A stretch of 16,294 nucleotides of DNA from an uncultured Mycoplasmatota bacterium. Its GTDB lineage: Bacteria; Bacillota_I; Bacilli_A; RF39; UBA660. Both the position numbers and the translations under genes were made by a program. Shown in pieces: positions 15,117 to 16,294 of the stretch; position 1 is the stretch's first letter, and each line of letters opens with the position of its first letter. Location of the stretch: the NCBI GenBank assembly GCA_900551105.1, contig URUT01000027.1, positions 1 through 16,294 of the forward strand, in the 5' to 3' direction. The notes under the pieces were generated by a model. The model did no database searches, was not told where the DNA came from, and saw nothing but the letters and a program-made list of their open reading frames with translations.

Positions 15117-16294
15117 ATGGAAAAATATGAATTGACAATCCCATCAGACGACCAATTATATGGTCAAAATCAATTGGATCCCATAAAAAACTATGGTCTT
15201 AACGCAGCTACTACCGACTTAGCTATTTTAACTGGTTGCTTGCCATCTGAATGGACGTTTTGTAATATTCCAGACGATGACGGAATAACAGGAAGAAGTG
15301 GGTGTTATTGGATAATAACTGATGATAATGCTCATGCAACTGCAATAAATGTAAGAAATACGATTGTTTATTTTGAACCATCAGATAGCACTGTGGGGAT
15401 CCGTCCAATTTTAAAACTCCCAAAAATTTCTACTTTTAAAACGCGAGGTTATAAAAAAACAATAGAAACTAAATATGGCGAGTATCCACAATACGCACCG
15501 GTTGACACTATTCAAAATATAATTGAACATGAATATCAAGACAGAAAATTAAAAAGAACTGGAAATACTTATACATTTAACTCTAATGAATCTAATATTA
15601 AAAATTCAGACTTTACTATAACTTATGAAGAATATGAATATCAAAGAGAAAAGTATATTCGCGTAAAAGCCAATTTTCATCAAGAAAAGGAAGTAAAACT
15701 TTCTAACGGTTCAACGTATAAAAATGGTGATTATGTATGGGTAGAAGTGTCTCCTGTAATTTGGCTAGTTGATGAAAAGGCGAGCATGCTAATTTCTAAA
15801 AAAATCCTAGTATCAGGTGTAAGATTTTTAGATGAAAATGTTAAATACGATGGAGATTTTGATGAAACCGATTTAAAAAAATATCTTGATAAATATATGC
15901 TTCGTGATTTAACTCAAATCGTAACATTTACTCGTGTTCAAAACATGACACCAGAAGAAAAAGCTCAATTTGACGAAGAACAAAAACAAGCAGAAAGAAG
16001 AAGGAACACTTATGGTTTAAAATTTGGACAAGTAAGCGAAGAAGATATTATAAGAGGTGCTATTGAAAGTAATATTGCCGTCTTCTTACATGGTCCATCA
16101 TCGGAAGGAAAATCCGCAAGAGTAAAACAAATAGACCCCGATTGTGAAATTATCTATCTAAGAAATGCTAGCCCCGAAAGTTTAAATGGTAAAAGTGTCT
16201 ATAACGCTGAAACTGGCGAAATGATTGACATTAAACCTTCATGGCTAAAAAAACTAGAAGCAAAATGCGAAAAAGAACCTGATAAACTTCATAT
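15117..16294 (+). CDS. DUF6273-like / MoxR-like AAA ATPase fusion, 3' end outside window
   Basis: This is an open frame of at least 392 codons that runs off the window end; it starts at ATG 15117 with AAGGTGA (15105-15111) upstream. The N-terminal part (about 25-102) holds GRSGCYWIITDD and VGIRPILKLP, motifs like those in DUF6273 or C-type-lectin-like folds. A second segment (120-265) has KYGEYPQ, VEVSPVIWLVDEKASMLISKKIL and a DLKKYLDKYM helix, also DUF6273-like. A charged helix (277-296) leads to an AAA ATPase domain with Walker A GPSSEGKS (326-333). After it, LRNASPESLNGKSVY and PSWLKKLEAKCEKEPDKLH resemble MoxR-type ATPases just before Walker B, which would lie outside the window. There is no signal peptide or membrane segment, so it is cytoplasmic. 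MoxR ATPases usually remodel proteins with a VWA partner. The function of this fusion is unknown to me. Confidence 0.7.
   Translation, partial: MEKYELTIPSDDQLYGQNQLDPIKNYGLNAATTDLAILTGCLPSEWTFCNIPDDDGITGRSGCYWIITDDNAHATAINVRNTIVYFEPSDSTVGIRPILKLPKISTFKTRGYKKTIETKYGEYPQYAPVDTIQNIIEHEYQDRKLKRTGNTYTFNSNESNIKNSDFTITYEEYEYQREKYIRVKANFHQEKEVKLSNGSTYKNGDYVWVEVSPVIWLVDEKASMLISKKILVSGVRFLDENVKYDGDFDETDLKKYLDKYMLRDLTQIVTFTRVQNMTPEEKAQFDEEQKQAERRRNTYGLKFGQVSEEDIIRGAIESNIAVFLHGPSSEGKSARVKQIDPDCEIIYLRNASPESLNGKSVYNAETGEMIDIKPSWLKKLEAKCEKEPDKLH

Noticed and set aside
15223..15423. Minus-strand frame of 66 codons
   Set aside because: It lies opposite the ATPase fusion gene, whose frame is open for the whole stretch and shows recognisable motifs.

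Overview
The window is AT-rich bacterial DNA, all of whose supported genes lie on the + strand. The organism is most likely a low-GC Bacillota of class Bacilli. The order ireB-ruvX-yrzB-mltG-trmR-trhP1-trhP2-greA matches the Bacillus yrzL-yrrK-yrzB-yrrL-yrrM-yrrN-yrrO-(udk)-greA block, with udk missing. The outer domains of two proteins look like those of uncultured gut Bacilli (RF39- or Erysipelotrichales-like), but that placement is inference. TGA is a real stop (ireB and trhP1 end in TGA) and tryptophan is TGG, so this is code 11 and not Mycoplasma code 4.

Region 1 (1-2070) holds one 659-residue exported surface protein. It has a SipW/TasA-type signal region, an Ig-like middle and a large DUF6273-like C-terminal domain. 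Its promoter is the most striking feature of the window: a consensus -35 and -10 separated by a 16-bp spacer that contains nine consecutive Gs. This is the layout of a phase-variable promoter. The gene is closed by an intrinsic terminator. A C-terminal stretch has different codon composition and could be a hypervariable region.

Region 2 (about 2110-6583) is a tight operon: yqeG (HAD phosphatase), yqeH (permuted ribosome-assembly GTPase), mutL (mismatch-repair endonuclease), a small ASCH-domain protein and miaA (tRNA A37 prenyltransferase). hemW follows from its own promoter (6601-6629).

Region 3 (7740-9849) holds a type I membrane protein with a cohesin-like domain, two cadherin-like beta-sandwich repeats and a long acidic cytoplasmic tail. 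A short glycerophosphodiester phosphodiesterase follows, whose ribosome-binding site lies inside a predicted hairpin.

Region 4 (9853-15035) is the conserved operon ireB-ruvX-yrzB-mltG-trmR-trhP1-trhP2. It covers kinase-linked envelope signalling, Holliday junction resolution, peptidoglycan chain termination and the wobble-uridine 5-methoxyuridine tRNA modification. greA follows, with a strong promoter embedded in the 3' end of trhP2.

Region 5 (15117 to the window end) is the 5' part of a large unrecognised gene. It encodes DUF6273/lectin-like segments fused to a MoxR-like AAA ATPase. Its N-terminal fold motif resembles the C-terminus of the region 1 surface protein. Its start codon is preceded by the same Shine-Dalgarno-sequestering hairpin motif found before the phosphodiesterase.

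No tRNA, rRNA, CRISPR array, insertion sequence or known riboswitch was seen. No intergenic gap exceeds about 100 bases.
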